Positions 25,682-33,449 of a stretch of 64,000 nt of DNA are shown here, piece by piece. The position numbers were made by a program, and so were the translations under genes. This stretch comes from an uncultured Bacteroidia bacterium (GTDB taxonomy: Bacteria; Bacteroidota; Bacteroidia; Bacteroidales; UBA932): positions 310,001-374,000 of the forward strand of contig CACYGI010000001.1 of the NCBI GenBank assembly GCA_902773925.1, given 5' to 3'. The number at the start of each line of letters is the position of its first letter. Position 1 is the stretch's first letter. The notes beneath the pieces were generated by a model that was given only the letters and a program-made list of their open reading frames with translations, was not told the DNA's origin and did not search any database.

Positions 25682-28546
25682 TTAATCTTCATATCCATAG
25701 CCGTATTCGATGCCCTTGAGCTCGTAAGGGATACCGCGGCTCATCCAGATAGGCATCGGCTCGCCCTTGAGGTAGTAACCGAAGAACTGGGCGAGACGGA
25801 TGCTCAGGTCCTTGCAGTTGCGGCGTTCGCGGAGGTTGTGCTCCTCGTTGTTGTACTGCAGCAGCCAGGCTTCCTTGCCGCAGCGGCGCAGCGCCGAATA
25901 GAATTCGATGCCCTGCCACCACGGAACTGCGCCGTCGGCGTCGTTGTGCATAATGAGCACGGGAGTCGTGACATTCGGTACGAAGAACAGCGGTGAATTC
26001 TCGATATAGAGGTCAAATCCGTCCCAGAGGTCCTTGCCGATACGGCTCTGGCCCATCTCGTACTGCATCGTGCGGAGCAGACCGCTCTCCCAGCGGACAC
26101 CGCCGTATGCGCTGGTCATATTGGAGACGGGTGCGCCTGCGCCTGCGGCCTTGAAACGGTTGGTCTGGGTGATCAGGTATGCGACCTGGTAGCCGCCCCA
26201 GCTCTGGCCCTGGATGGCGAGGTTGTCACCGTCAACCCACGGCAGCTGGCAGAGCATATCGCAGGCCGGCATCAGGCACTTGAGCGCGCTCTGGCCGGGA
26301 TGGCCGTCCTTATAGTACATATCGGGCACGAAAATGAGGTATTCGTTGCTCACGAAATACGGGATATTGACTGTCGAGCGGCTCGGCGAGGGTACGCGAG
26401 GATTGTATAACGTATGGGAATTTTTCTCGTAGAAGTAGAAGATGACAGGGTACTTTTTGGCCGGGTCGAAATTCTCGGGCTTGAAAAGCAGGCCCTCGGC
26501 GCGGATGCCGTCCTCGGTGGTCCAGTTCATCAGTTCTACTGTGCCCCAGTTGTATTCGCGCTGCTGCGGGTTGGCGTCGGTCAGCTGCAGCTGGGACTTG
26601 AACATATCGCGGGTCATCCAGAGATTGTTGCCGTCTTCGAAGCAGCCGCGGGCGTAGAGCAGCACCGGGCGGCGGCCGCCGGTGAGGATGAATGAATCAT
26701 AGCGGTAGGGGCCTTCGACGAGCTTCTCCACCACGGGTTTGCGGGCCTTGAGGTCCAGACGGGCCAGGCCGGTCTCCTTGGTGGTATAATTGAATGTCTT
26801 GAACCAGAGGGGACGGTCCGTCGGGATGCCCCTGCGGATCTTGCGGGCCTGGAAGGTATCGTTGTAAACGTTGACGTAGTCAAAGTACGTATCATTCTCC
26901 CGTCCCTTGCCCTGCGTGAGCACATACGGCGCCTTGGCGCGGGTGGCGTCGAACATCCACCAGTCATAACGGTCGCGGATGATGAAGCTGGTGCAGTCCT
27001 CCATCCACAGGGCAGTGCTGTACGAGGAAGGCATATTGGGCGTGTCGTGGTCTTCGTTCCAGAATGTCACGCCAAGTTCTCCGGTCAGGTTGACCATCTC
27101 GCCGCTTGCCAGGGTGTACTGGTACCAGTTGCGGTCCTGGGCATTGTAGAATACCGTATATGCGCCGTCGGCTGAAGTGGAAGATCTCGAGAGGCGGGCC
27201 TCCTGCATTATCATACGCTTCTCACCGGTAGTCAGGTCGAGGACATATACGTCCACTGCCGGGTTGACATCCCAGGTGCGGCGGATGCGATAAGGCTTGT
27301 TCGAATAGACAATTATGCTGTCGAGGGTGTTGTGACGGCCGACCGTTACCGTGGGGACGGTCTCGTCGCCGAGCCTGACAGTGCTGCCGTCGGCGAGATT
27401 GACACGTGCCGTGTATGTCTCGGGACGGTTGTTGACCTTCTGGGTGGGCTGGATGTATTCGTCATTCCACGACCAGATATCAAGCGAGGGCTGCTCGAAA
27501 TCTACCTTTGTCGTGTCCTTCTCGCGCGGAACGGGGCAGATGCTGAAAAGCAGATAATTGTCCGCGCCGCGGAACTGAAGGCTGCCGCGGGAACTGATCT
27601 GCCAGCCCTCGGGGAGCACCTTGTCATCCTTGGCTACGAGCACCTTGCACTCTCCGTCGTAGATATAGAGGTCAGGATGCTTGCGGGCGTCCTTGACAGT
27701 ATCGAGAGCCGCATAGAAGACCAGTTTGTCTGCGTTGTCGTTGAATTCGGCGTTACCGAACCAGGATTCCTTTTCACCTGCAAGGACCTGCGTGCTGCTG
27801 CCTGTGGCAAAATCGTAGATCCACATCGCGCGGACCGTGGTGGAATCCTTCTTGCCGGGCTTGGTGATATAGGCCATCCGGCTGCCGTCACCGCTGTACC
27901 AGAAGTTCTCCACGCAGCGGAGCGTATCGATGGCGAGGGTATTGACATCGAGGACGTAGAGGTTGTCCTTGGGCTTTGGAGCGGGTTTTTCTTCCTTTGC
28001 CTTGGGGGTTTCAGCCGTCTCGGAATTTTCTGATTTTTCAGCCTTTTCTTTTTCAGGCTTTGCCGCGGGCTTTTTGGCGGGTTCGTCGCGCACGACTTCC
28101 GCAAATGCCATCTTGCCGGTGAAATTGTCAGGGACCTTGAGAGCCTTGAGCATCGGCCAGCGGGTGATCTCCCCTGTTGCAAGGTCGATCAGGCCGAGCG
28201 AGTCCTTGGGCATCGCGTCGCCCTTCTTTTTGTCTATGCGGGCCTGGCGGGTTTCCTGGAATAGGGGTGCAATACGGAAGACGGCCTTGCTGAGATCGGC
28301 CGTGAAACGGGGTGCATCGCCGCGCTCGACTTCCCAGCGCGTGTCGGTGCGGGTGTTGTAGAAGTAGAGCATCCCGTCACCTTCCTGGGGATTGATGACA
28401 TAAGTCGTCCATTCGCCGCCCTCGGGGTTGGAGAGGCGGCCGACGTTCTTCCATCCGTCATATACCGAATGGTCGAGATGCGGCTTGTCAGCCAGTGCGA
28501 CGGCGCAGGTCATAAGCGCCAAAGTCAGAATGAAAAAGCGTTTCAT
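25682..28546 (-). CDS. Large S9-family peptidase, exported
   Basis: I chose the ATG at 28544-28546 (MKRFFILTLALMTCAVALA) because it gives a normal signal peptide; an ATG three codons earlier is possible. The 954-residue protein has a long propeller part and a C-terminal hydrolase domain. The triad is in GQSWGG (Ser), MHNDADGAVPW (Asp) and NNEEHNL (His). Around residues 150-195 lies a low-complexity insertion rich in Lys, Glu, Ala and Pro. It probably degrades peptides in the periplasm together with the S9 protein encoded next. Confidence 0.88.
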   Translation of the reverse strand: MKRFFILTLALMTCAVALADKPHLDHSVYDGWKNVGRLSNPEGGEWTTYVINPQEGDGMLYFYNTRTDTRWEVERGDAPRFTADLSKAVFRIAPLFQETRQARIDKKKGDAMPKDSLGLIDLATGEITRWPMLKALKVPDNFTGKMAFAEVVRDEPAKKPAAKPEKEKAEKSENSETAETPKAKEEKPAPKPKDNLYVLDVNTLAIDTLRCVENFWYSGDGSRMAYITKPGKKDSTTVRAMWIYDFATGSSTQVLAGEKESWFGNAEFNDNADKLVFYAALDTVKDARKHPDLYIYDGECKVLVAKDDKVLPEGWQISSRGSLQFRGADNYLLFSICPVPREKDTTKVDFEQPSLDIWSWNDEYIQPTQKVNNRPETYTARVNLADGSTVRLGDETVPTVTVGRHNTLDSIIVYSNKPYRIRRTWDVNPAVDVYVLDLTTGEKRMIMQEARLSRSSTSADGAYTVFYNAQDRNWYQYTLASGEMVNLTGELGVTFWNEDHDTPNMPSSYSTALWMEDCTSFIIRDRYDWWMFDATRAKAPYVLTQGKGRENDTYFDYVNVYNDTFQARKIRRGIPTDRPLWFKTFNYTTKETGLARLDLKARKPVVEKLVEGPYRYDSFILTGGRRPVLLYARGCFEDGNNLWMTRDMFKSQLQLTDANPQQREYNWGTVELMNWTTEDGIRAEGLLFKPENFDPAKKYPVIFYFYEKNSHTLYNPRVPSPSRSTVNIPYFVSNEYLIFVPDMYYKDGHPGQSALKCLMPACDMLCQLPWVDGDNLAIQGQSWGGYQVAYLITQTNRFKAAGAGAPVSNMTSAYGGVRWESGLLRTMQYEMGQSRIGKDLWDGFDLYIENSPLFFVPNVTTPVLIMHNDADGAVPWWQGIEFYSALRRCGKEAWLLQYNNEEHNLRERRNCKDLSIRLAQFFGYYLKGEPMPIWMSRGIPYELKGIEYGYGYED

Positions 28547-28579
28547 ATAAAACATTATCTGGTTTTACGATATAACCTT

Positions 28580-28587
28580 CAAATATA
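28580..28587 (-). promoter_or_regulatory. -7 box for the S9 peptidase pair
   Basis: The minus strand reads TATATTTG, 33 bases before the first S9 start. It follows the tsf terminator closely, so the pair is an independent transcript. Confidence 0.6.
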
Positions 28588-28603
28588 GTCAGAAAAACAC
28601 AAT

Positions 28604-28636
28604 AAAAAAACAGCTGGGGCGGTTGGCTCCGGCTGT
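28604..28636 (-). terminator. Terminator of the rplM-rpsI-rpsB-tsf operon
   Basis: On the minus strand ACAGC pairs with GCTGT across an imperfect inner stem, followed by seven T residues. It lies 25 bases after the tsf stop. Confidence 0.6.
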
Positions 28637-28660
28637 CAATGGAATGTCGCCTTTGACTGA

Positions 28661-29656
28661 TTAGTCCATGAGGGAGAAGCGGCAGAAGCTGACGATCTTT
28701 GCCTCGGGGTCGGCTGCCTTGAGGACATCCTTGACCGGGGTCTTGCCATCGCCCATCTGGTACTCCTGCTCCTCGAGGGTGCTCTCCTTGAAGAACTTCT
28801 GGACACGGCCTTCTGCGATGTTCTGGATCATCTGCTCATTGAGGTTTGCGGCCTTCTCTGCGCTGACGGTCTTGATAATCTCGCGTGCCTGGTTTGCCTG
28901 TTCGGGAGTGAGCCAGCCCTTTGCGGTATTGGACTCGATGTGGTCTTCGCTGTCGACGTGAGCGGGGTTGATGCCTGCCTTCTTGAGAGCTGCATCAACA
29001 GCCTTGCGGATCTGCTCGTCCTTGGTCTTCTCGATGGCAACCTGCCTTTCGTTCTCCACGACGGAAGCCGGGCAGTCTGCAGCCGAGACGGAAACGGGAT
29101 TCATCGAAACGACCTGCATTGCGATACCCTTGCCAAGCTCTGCGGGAACGGCCTTGTTGAAGGCTACCAGCGCACCGAGCTTGCCATTGATGGTGTGAAT
29201 GTAGGAAGCGATGAAGGGAGCTTCAACGCAGGTGTAGAATGCGAGGGAGTGCTTCTCACCGCTCTTGCCGGTCTGCTGTGAGATAGCCTCTTCGACGGTC
29301 TGACCGTCAGCCATCTTGCAGGCCTTGAGAGCTTCCGTGTCAGCAGGGCAGCACTTGATAGCGGTATCAGCGATAGCGTTTGCAAGTGCCTGGAACTCCG
29401 CATTCTGCGAAACGAAGTCGGTCTCGCAGCCGAGGCAGACGAGGATCGCCTTGCCACCTTCGACGCGTGCCAGTACGGCACCTTCGGTGGTCTCGCGGTC
29501 AGCGCGCTTTGCAGCGACGAGCTTACCCTTCTCGCGGATGATCTCCTGTGCGCGGTTGAAATCGCCGTCAGCCTCTACGAGGGCCTTCTTGCAATCCATC
29601 ATACCGGCGCCGGTCATCTTGCGCAGTTTAGCGACATCTGTAGCTTTGATTTCCAT
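28661..29656 (-). CDS. tsf: Elongation factor Ts
   Basis: A 331-residue EF-Ts, the guanine-nucleotide exchange factor of EF-Tu. The N-terminal UBA-like segment is VAKLRKMTGAGMMDCKKALV and the core motif is CLGCETDFVSQN. It is somewhat longer than the E. coli protein, as seen in other Bacteroidetes. AAAGGAG lies 9 bases upstream. It is the last gene of the rplM-rpsI-rpsB-tsf operon, 25 bases after rpsB. Confidence 0.96.
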   Translation of the reverse strand: MEIKATDVAKLRKMTGAGMMDCKKALVEADGDFNRAQEIIREKGKLVAAKRADRETTEGAVLARVEGGKAILVCLGCETDFVSQNAEFQALANAIADTAIKCCPADTEALKACKMADGQTVEEAISQQTGKSGEKHSLAFYTCVEAPFIASYIHTINGKLGALVAFNKAVPAELGKGIAMQVVSMNPVSVSAADCPASVVENERQVAIEKTKDEQIRKAVDAALKKAGINPAHVDSEDHIESNTAKGWLTPEQANQAREIIKTVSAEKAANLNEQMIQNIAEGRVQKFFKESTLEEQEYQMGDGKTPVKDVLKAADPEAKIVSFCRFSLMD

Positions 29657-29665
29657 AACGTCAAT

Positions 29666-29672
29666 CTCCTTT
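29666..29672 (-). promoter_or_regulatory. Shine-Dalgarno sequence of tsf
   Basis: The minus strand reads AAAGGAG, 9 bases before the tsf ATG, outside any codon of rpsB. It is therefore not a by-product of coding sequence. Confidence 0.65.
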
Positions 29673-29681
29673 AATGGTTAA

Positions 29682-30512
29682 TTATTCGGCATCTGCCTTT
29701 GCGGGTTCAGCTGCGGGAGCCTCGTCCTTGCGGGCTGCATTGCGGCGGGGACGCATCTTGCGTGCGGGAGCTGCTTCCTCAGCGGGAGCATCCTTTGCAG
29801 CTGCGTCTTCCTTGTCCTTCTCCATCTTGCGCTCCTCGAGGCCTTCGTTGATGGCCTTGCAGAGGGTCTCGGTGATAAGGGAAATGCTCTTTGCAGCATC
29901 GTCGTTAGCCGGTATCACATAATCAATAGTGGTGGGGTCGCAACATGTATCAACCATTGCGATTACCGGGATGTTGAGACGATTTGCTTCGCGAACGGCG
30001 TTGATCTCCTTCTGGACGTCCACTACGAAGAGGGCGGAAGGGAGACGGTTGAGGTCGGCGATGGAGCCGAGGTTCTTCTCCAGCTTAGCCCTCTGACGGG
30101 AAATCTGAAGACGCTCACGCTTTGCGAGGGTGTCGAAAGTACCGTCGGAGATCATCTTGTCGATGGTGTTCATCTTCTTGACGGCCTTGCGGATGGTCGG
30201 GAAGTTGGTAAGCATACCACCTGCCCAACGCTCGGTGACGTACGGCATATTGACGCTCTTTGCGCAATCTGCTACGATGTCCTTAGCCTGTTTCTTGGTA
30301 GCAACGAAGAGGATCTTGCGTCCGTTGCGTGCCATCTGCTTCATGATCTCAGCAGCTTCGTCAATCTTGACGACGGTCTTGTGCAGGTCGATGATGTGGA
30401 TACCGTTCTTCTCCATGAAGATATACGGTGCCATCTTCGGGTTCCACTTTCTCTTGAGGTGACCGAAGTGTACGCCTGCGTCCAATAATTCCTGGAAATT
30501 AGTTCTTGACAT
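29682..30512 (-). CDS. rpsB: 30S ribosomal protein S2
   Basis: I chose the ATG at 30510-30512 (MSRTNFQELLDAGVHFGHLK); an upstream in-frame ATG at 30545 lacks family support. The core is normal, with KWNPKMAPYIFMEKNGIHII and VDTCCDPTTIDYVIPANDDA. About 45 residues at the C-terminus form an Ala/Glu/Pro/Lys tail. It is preceded by a 177-base leader with competing hairpins and followed by tsf. Confidence 0.96.
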   Translation of the reverse strand: MSRTNFQELLDAGVHFGHLKRKWNPKMAPYIFMEKNGIHIIDLHKTVVKIDEAAEIMKQMARNGRKILFVATKKQAKDIVADCAKSVNMPYVTERWAGGMLTNFPTIRKAVKKMNTIDKMISDGTFDTLAKRERLQISRQRAKLEKNLGSIADLNRLPSALFVVDVQKEINAVREANRLNIPVIAMVDTCCDPTTIDYVIPANDDAAKSISLITETLCKAINEGLEERKMEKDKEDAAAKDAPAEEAAPARKMRPRRNAARKDEAPAAEPAKADAE

Positions 30513-30689
30513 AGTCTTTTGTTTCTTTTTAATGTTATGCTCCACTTTAAAAGCGGGAGCCCTCTTTCATCAACCGCAGGGCAGCGATCGTTCGATCCCG
30601 GCGGTTTTCCGCAGCCGGACAAACAGCAGGCAGCCGAAATGTCGGATCCTTCTGTTTTGGTCCCGGACTGTGCTTGATAGTCGTTCGGC
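30513..30689 (-). promoter_or_regulatory. rpsB leader with mutually exclusive hairpins
   Basis: On the minus strand the segment AACCGC (30601-30606) can pair with the preceding GCGG (30609-30612) as GCGG-AAAA-CCGC. It can instead pair with the later GCGGTT (30572-30577), enclosing GATC-GAAC-GATC. The two folds exclude each other. No terminator T-run follows rpsI, so the leader lies inside the operon. It could be a binding site for S2 feedback; this is inference. Confidence 0.4.
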
Positions 30690-31079
30690 TTAACGTTTGC
30701 TGAACTGGAAGCGTCTGCGTGCGCCGGGCTGACCAGGCTTCTTACGCTCGACCTCGCGTGCATCGCGGGTGAGGAAACCTTCGGCCTTCAGCGTCGGGCG
30801 GTAAGCCTCTGCATCCACCTTGCACAGAGCGCGTGCGATGCCAAGGCGTACTGCTTCTGCCTGACCCTTGATACCGCCGCCGTTCACGTTGACCTTGATG
30901 TCAAACTGAGAGAGGCTGTCGGTCAGAACGAGAGGCTGGTTCACAATGTAGAGAAGGGTATCCTCTTTGAAGTACTCATTGAGAGCCTTGCCGTTGATCG
31001 TGACGTTGCCCTTGCCGGAATTCAAATAAACGCGGGCTACAGCAGATTTGCGTCTTCCAAGTGCGTTGATTACTTCCAT
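30690..31079 (-). CDS. rpsI: 30S ribosomal protein S9
   Basis: A 129-residue S9 with start [19 protein letters not shown] and the conserved ending [17 protein letters not shown], whose C-terminal residues contact P-site tRNA. It lies one base after rplM, the usual pair. The gap to rpsB is long and holds a structured leader. Confidence 0.97.
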   Translation of the reverse strand: MEVINALGRRKSAVARVYLNSGKGNVTINGKALNEYFKEDTLLYIVNQPLVLTDSLSQFDIKVNVNGGGIKGQAEAVRLGIARALCKVDAEAYRPTLKAEGFLTRDAREVERKKPGQPGARRRFQFSKR

Positions 31080-31080
31080 G

Positions 31081-31533
31081 CTAGATTTCGTTTAAGGTGA
31101 TTTGTCTGGGTTTCTGGCCCTCGTGCGGATGTTCGCTGCCTGCATATACATACAGGTTGCCGAAAATCTTGTCGCCAAGGCGGTTCTTGGGAAGCATGCC
31201 GCGTACGGCGTGCTCCACTACTGCGGTAGGTTTCTTGGCCAGCCACTCCTTGGGAGTGCTGAAGCGCTGTCCGCCCGGATAACCGGTGTGACGGACATAC
31301 ACTTTGTCTGTGAGCTTGTTGCCGGTGATGCGGACCTTGTCAGCATTGATGATGATGACATTGTCACCGCAATCCACGTGAGGCGTGAAGTTGGGCTTGT
31401 TCTTGCCGCGGAGCACGGTAGCCACGCGGGAAGCCAGACGTCCAAGAACCTGGTCGGTAGCGTCGATGATCAGCCACTCCTTGGTGACGGTCGCGCTGTT
31501 TGCCGAAATGGTCTTGTAACTTAAAGTGTCCAC
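31081..31533 (-). CDS. rplM: 50S ribosomal protein L13
   Basis: A 150-residue L13 that begins with a GTG codon ([20 protein letters not shown]). The core includes [20 protein letters not shown] and the late [14 protein letters not shown]. The GTG start is chosen because the [12 protein letters not shown] beginning is typical of Bacteroidetes L13 and no ATG lies nearby. It heads the rplM-rpsI-rpsB-tsf operon, with a promoter at 31596-31626. Confidence 0.95.
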   Translation of the reverse strand: MDTLSYKTISANSATVTKEWLIIDATDQVLGRLASRVATVLRGKNKPNFTPHVDCGDNVIIINADKVRITGNKLTDKVYVRHTGYPGGQRFSTPKEWLAKKPTAVVEHAVRGMLPKNRLGDKIFGNLYVYAGSEHPHEGQKPRQITLNEI

Positions 31534-31595
31534 TTTGTTGATTTTTAGATTAATACATTAGTTATGTCGCGATACCCCGACATTTTTTGGGAGTG

Positions 31596-31626
31596 CAAAG
31601 GTACTACAAATATTGATAAAAGCAAA
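31596..31626 (-). promoter_or_regulatory. Promoter of the rplM operon
   Basis: On the minus strand TTTG (31623-31626), a 19-base spacer and TACCTTTG (31596-31603). It interlocks with the divergent LolA-like promoter at 31613-31641. Confidence 0.7.
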
Positions 31627-31641
31627 TTTTCGCTACATTTG
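31613..31641 (+). promoter_or_regulatory. Promoter of the LolA-like gene
   Basis: TTG (31613-31615), an 18-base spacer and TACATTTG (31634-31641), 21 bases before the start codon. The two divergent promoters share about 14 bases, so both cannot be occupied at once. Confidence 0.65.
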
Positions 31642-31662
31642 CATCCGCAAAAAATCGAAATA

Positions 31663-32190
31663 ATGAATCTGCGTCATATCGTTTGTATCCTGACGGTTGC
31701 TTTCGCCTGCGTCCTTCCGGCGCGTGCCGAAAAGCACGTCTGCACTTTTACCCGCATCCAGACACTTCCCGTTACGGGCAAGGTGACCCACGGCGATGGC
31801 CGCGTCACGCTCGAGGCGCCCGATAAGCTCGAGATGATCTATGACAACCCGCAGGGCGACTACCTTATCATTGACGGAGCGACCCTCTCGTCCTGCACCG
31901 GCAAGAGCAAGATGAAAGTCAATACCGAGCGCAACAAGATGTTCCGCAACCTGCGCAATACCCTGATGAACTGCATTACGGGCAAATACGAGCAGGTGGC
32001 GATGGACAATGACGCCGATTTCAAGGTCGAGGACGGCAGCGGCGTTCGCACCGTCACGATCACGGCCCGCAAGGCGGCCCTGACCGGCTACGCGCGCATC
32101 ATTATCGATTATGGCCGCAAGAATCTCCCCCTTCGTATGGTGATGGAGGAGTTCGGAGGTCTGCTGACCGAGTTCCAGTTTACCTATTGA
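31663..32190 (+). CDS. LolA-like outer-membrane lipoprotein carrier family protein
   Basis: A 175-residue protein. The ATG at 31663 is used because it gives a signal peptide (MNLRHIVCILTVAFACVLPARA) and lies 21 bases after a -7 box; the upstream in-frame codons overlap the promoter. The mature part (ITGKVTHGDGRVTLEAPDKL-like strands, then FRNLRNTLMNCITG) fits the LolA/LolB beta-barrel fold. Proteins of this kind carry a lipid or lipoprotein across the periplasm. It converges on the ACP gene with two bases between stops. It may be the periplasmic partner of the MMPL exporter. Confidence 0.75.
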   Translation: MNLRHIVCILTVAFACVLPARAEKHVCTFTRIQTLPVTGKVTHGDGRVTLEAPDKLEMIYDNPQGDYLIIDGATLSSCTGKSKMKVNTERNKMFRNLRNTLMNCITGKYEQVAMDNDADFKVEDGSGVRTVTITARKAALTGYARIIIDYGRKNLPLRMVMEEFGGLLTEFQFTY

Positions 32191-32192
32191 TA

Positions 32193-32426
32193 TCAGGCCC
32201 TGGCTTCCTGGGCCTCGAGGAATGTGACCACGTCCTGTACGGTTTCGAAACCGGCGAGGGCCTGGTCGGGTATGACTATGCCGTAGAGGTCTTCCACGCG
32301 CATCAGCAGCTGCAGGATATCTACCGAATCAGCGCCCAGATCGCGCTTGATGTTGGATGAAAGGGTAATGCGCGAAGGATCGATGCGCAGCTGCTTTGCC
32401 ATTATGGCCTGTACTTTCTCAAACAT
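32193..32426 (-). CDS. Acyl carrier protein
   Basis: A 77-residue carrier protein with the attachment motif GADSVD, so Ser34 should receive phosphopantetheine. The four-helix pattern is normal, but helix II reads VDILQLLMRVEDLYG and differs from the usual LDTVELVMALEEEFG of housekeeping AcpP. It is the last gene of an operon with PlsX, a GNAT protein and a fatty acid kinase pair. It may therefore be a dedicated carrier rather than the main fatty-acid-synthesis ACP. Confidence 0.88.
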   Translation of the reverse strand: MFEKVQAIMAKQLRIDPSRITLSSNIKRDLGADSVDILQLLMRVEDLYGIVIPDQALAGFETVQDVVTFLEAQEARA

Positions 32427-32429
32427 AGC

Positions 32430-33449
32430 TTATTCTTCAAAATGTTCGTAACGGGCGATTTCGTCCGCGATTTTTCCACCGAGGCGGCTGACTTCCATAC
32501 GGTAGGCCTGCTCGATGCATTTGCAGACCGCGACCGCATTGCTGCTGCCGTGGCCCTTGACGACCACCTTCTCCACGCCCAGCAGCACGCTGCCGCCGTA
32601 GTTCTGATAGTTCATAAACTCTTTTTCCTCGCGGAACATACGCTTCATCAGCAGTGCGCCGGCCTTGTAGAGCGTCCGCGAATAGATATCTTTCTTGATC
32701 TTCTTGAGCAGCTCGAGGGCCGTGCCTTCGGTGGTCTTGACAAGCACGTTGCCCGAAAAACCGTCCGTCACCACGACGTCGTATGCGCCCGAAAGCAGGT
32801 CGCGGCTCTCCATATTGCCCACGAAATTGACGCAGGGCGTCTCCTGCAGCAGCCTGTAAGCCTCCTGGCGGATGTCGTCGCCCTTTTCGGCCTCCTTGCC
32901 CACATTGAGCAGGGCGGTGCGGGGACGCTCGATGCCGAATACATTTTCCATATAGAGGCTTGCCATAATGGCAAACTGGCGCAGGTGGGCGGCCGTCACG
33001 GTGACGTTTGCTCCGCTGTCGCAAATGCCGACTATCGAGCCGTTCATCGTAGGCAGGATGGGGCAGAATGCCGGACGTATCACGCCGGGAATGCGGCCCA
33101 GGCGGACCAGAGCGCCCGTTACCAGAGCGCCGGTGCTGCCCGTCGAGACCATTGCGGCGATATCATCCTCGTCGCGGAGCATTATCATCGCCTTGATCAT
33201 AGACGAATTGCGCTTGAGGCGGATGGCGTCGGTCGGCTTTTCGTCGCAGCCGATAACCTCCGGGGCGTGAACTATCTCAAGGCGTGAAGAGTCATATCTG
33301 CGGCCTTCGAGGCAGCGGCGCAGGATGGCCTCGTCGCCGGTCAGTATCAGATGCAGGTCGCTGTTGGCCTCAAGAGCCATCAGCGCGCCTTCAACCTGAG
33401 CCTGAGGGCTGCGGTCTCCCCCGAAACAGTCTATGAGAATCTTTATCAT
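32430..33449 (-). CDS. plsX: PlsX-type acyl-ACP:phosphate acyltransferase
   Basis: A 339-residue PlsX family protein starting MIKILIDCFGGDRSPQ; the ATG at 33447-33449 overlaps the preceding stop (ATGA). PlsX makes acyl-phosphate from acyl-ACP and can run in reverse. The usual motifs are present in slightly altered form: VSTGSTGALV where most have SAGNTGA, ICDSGANV, GFSGNVLVKTTEG and KGHGSSNAV. These changes, and the absence of rpmF and fabH beside it, suggest a specialised paralogue. It lies between the GNAT gene and the ACP gene (3-base gap). Confidence 0.87.
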   Translation of the reverse strand: MIKILIDCFGGDRSPQAQVEGALMALEANSDLHLILTGDEAILRRCLEGRRYDSSRLEIVHAPEVIGCDEKPTDAIRLKRNSSMIKAMIMLRDEDDIAAMVSTGSTGALVTGALVRLGRIPGVIRPAFCPILPTMNGSIVGICDSGANVTVTAAHLRQFAIMASLYMENVFGIERPRTALLNVGKEAEKGDDIRQEAYRLLQETPCVNFVGNMESRDLLSGAYDVVVTDGFSGNVLVKTTEGTALELLKKIKKDIYSRTLYKAGALLMKRMFREEKEFMNYQNYGGSVLLGVEKVVVKGHGSSNAVAVCKCIEQAYRMEVSRLGGKIADEIARYEHFEE

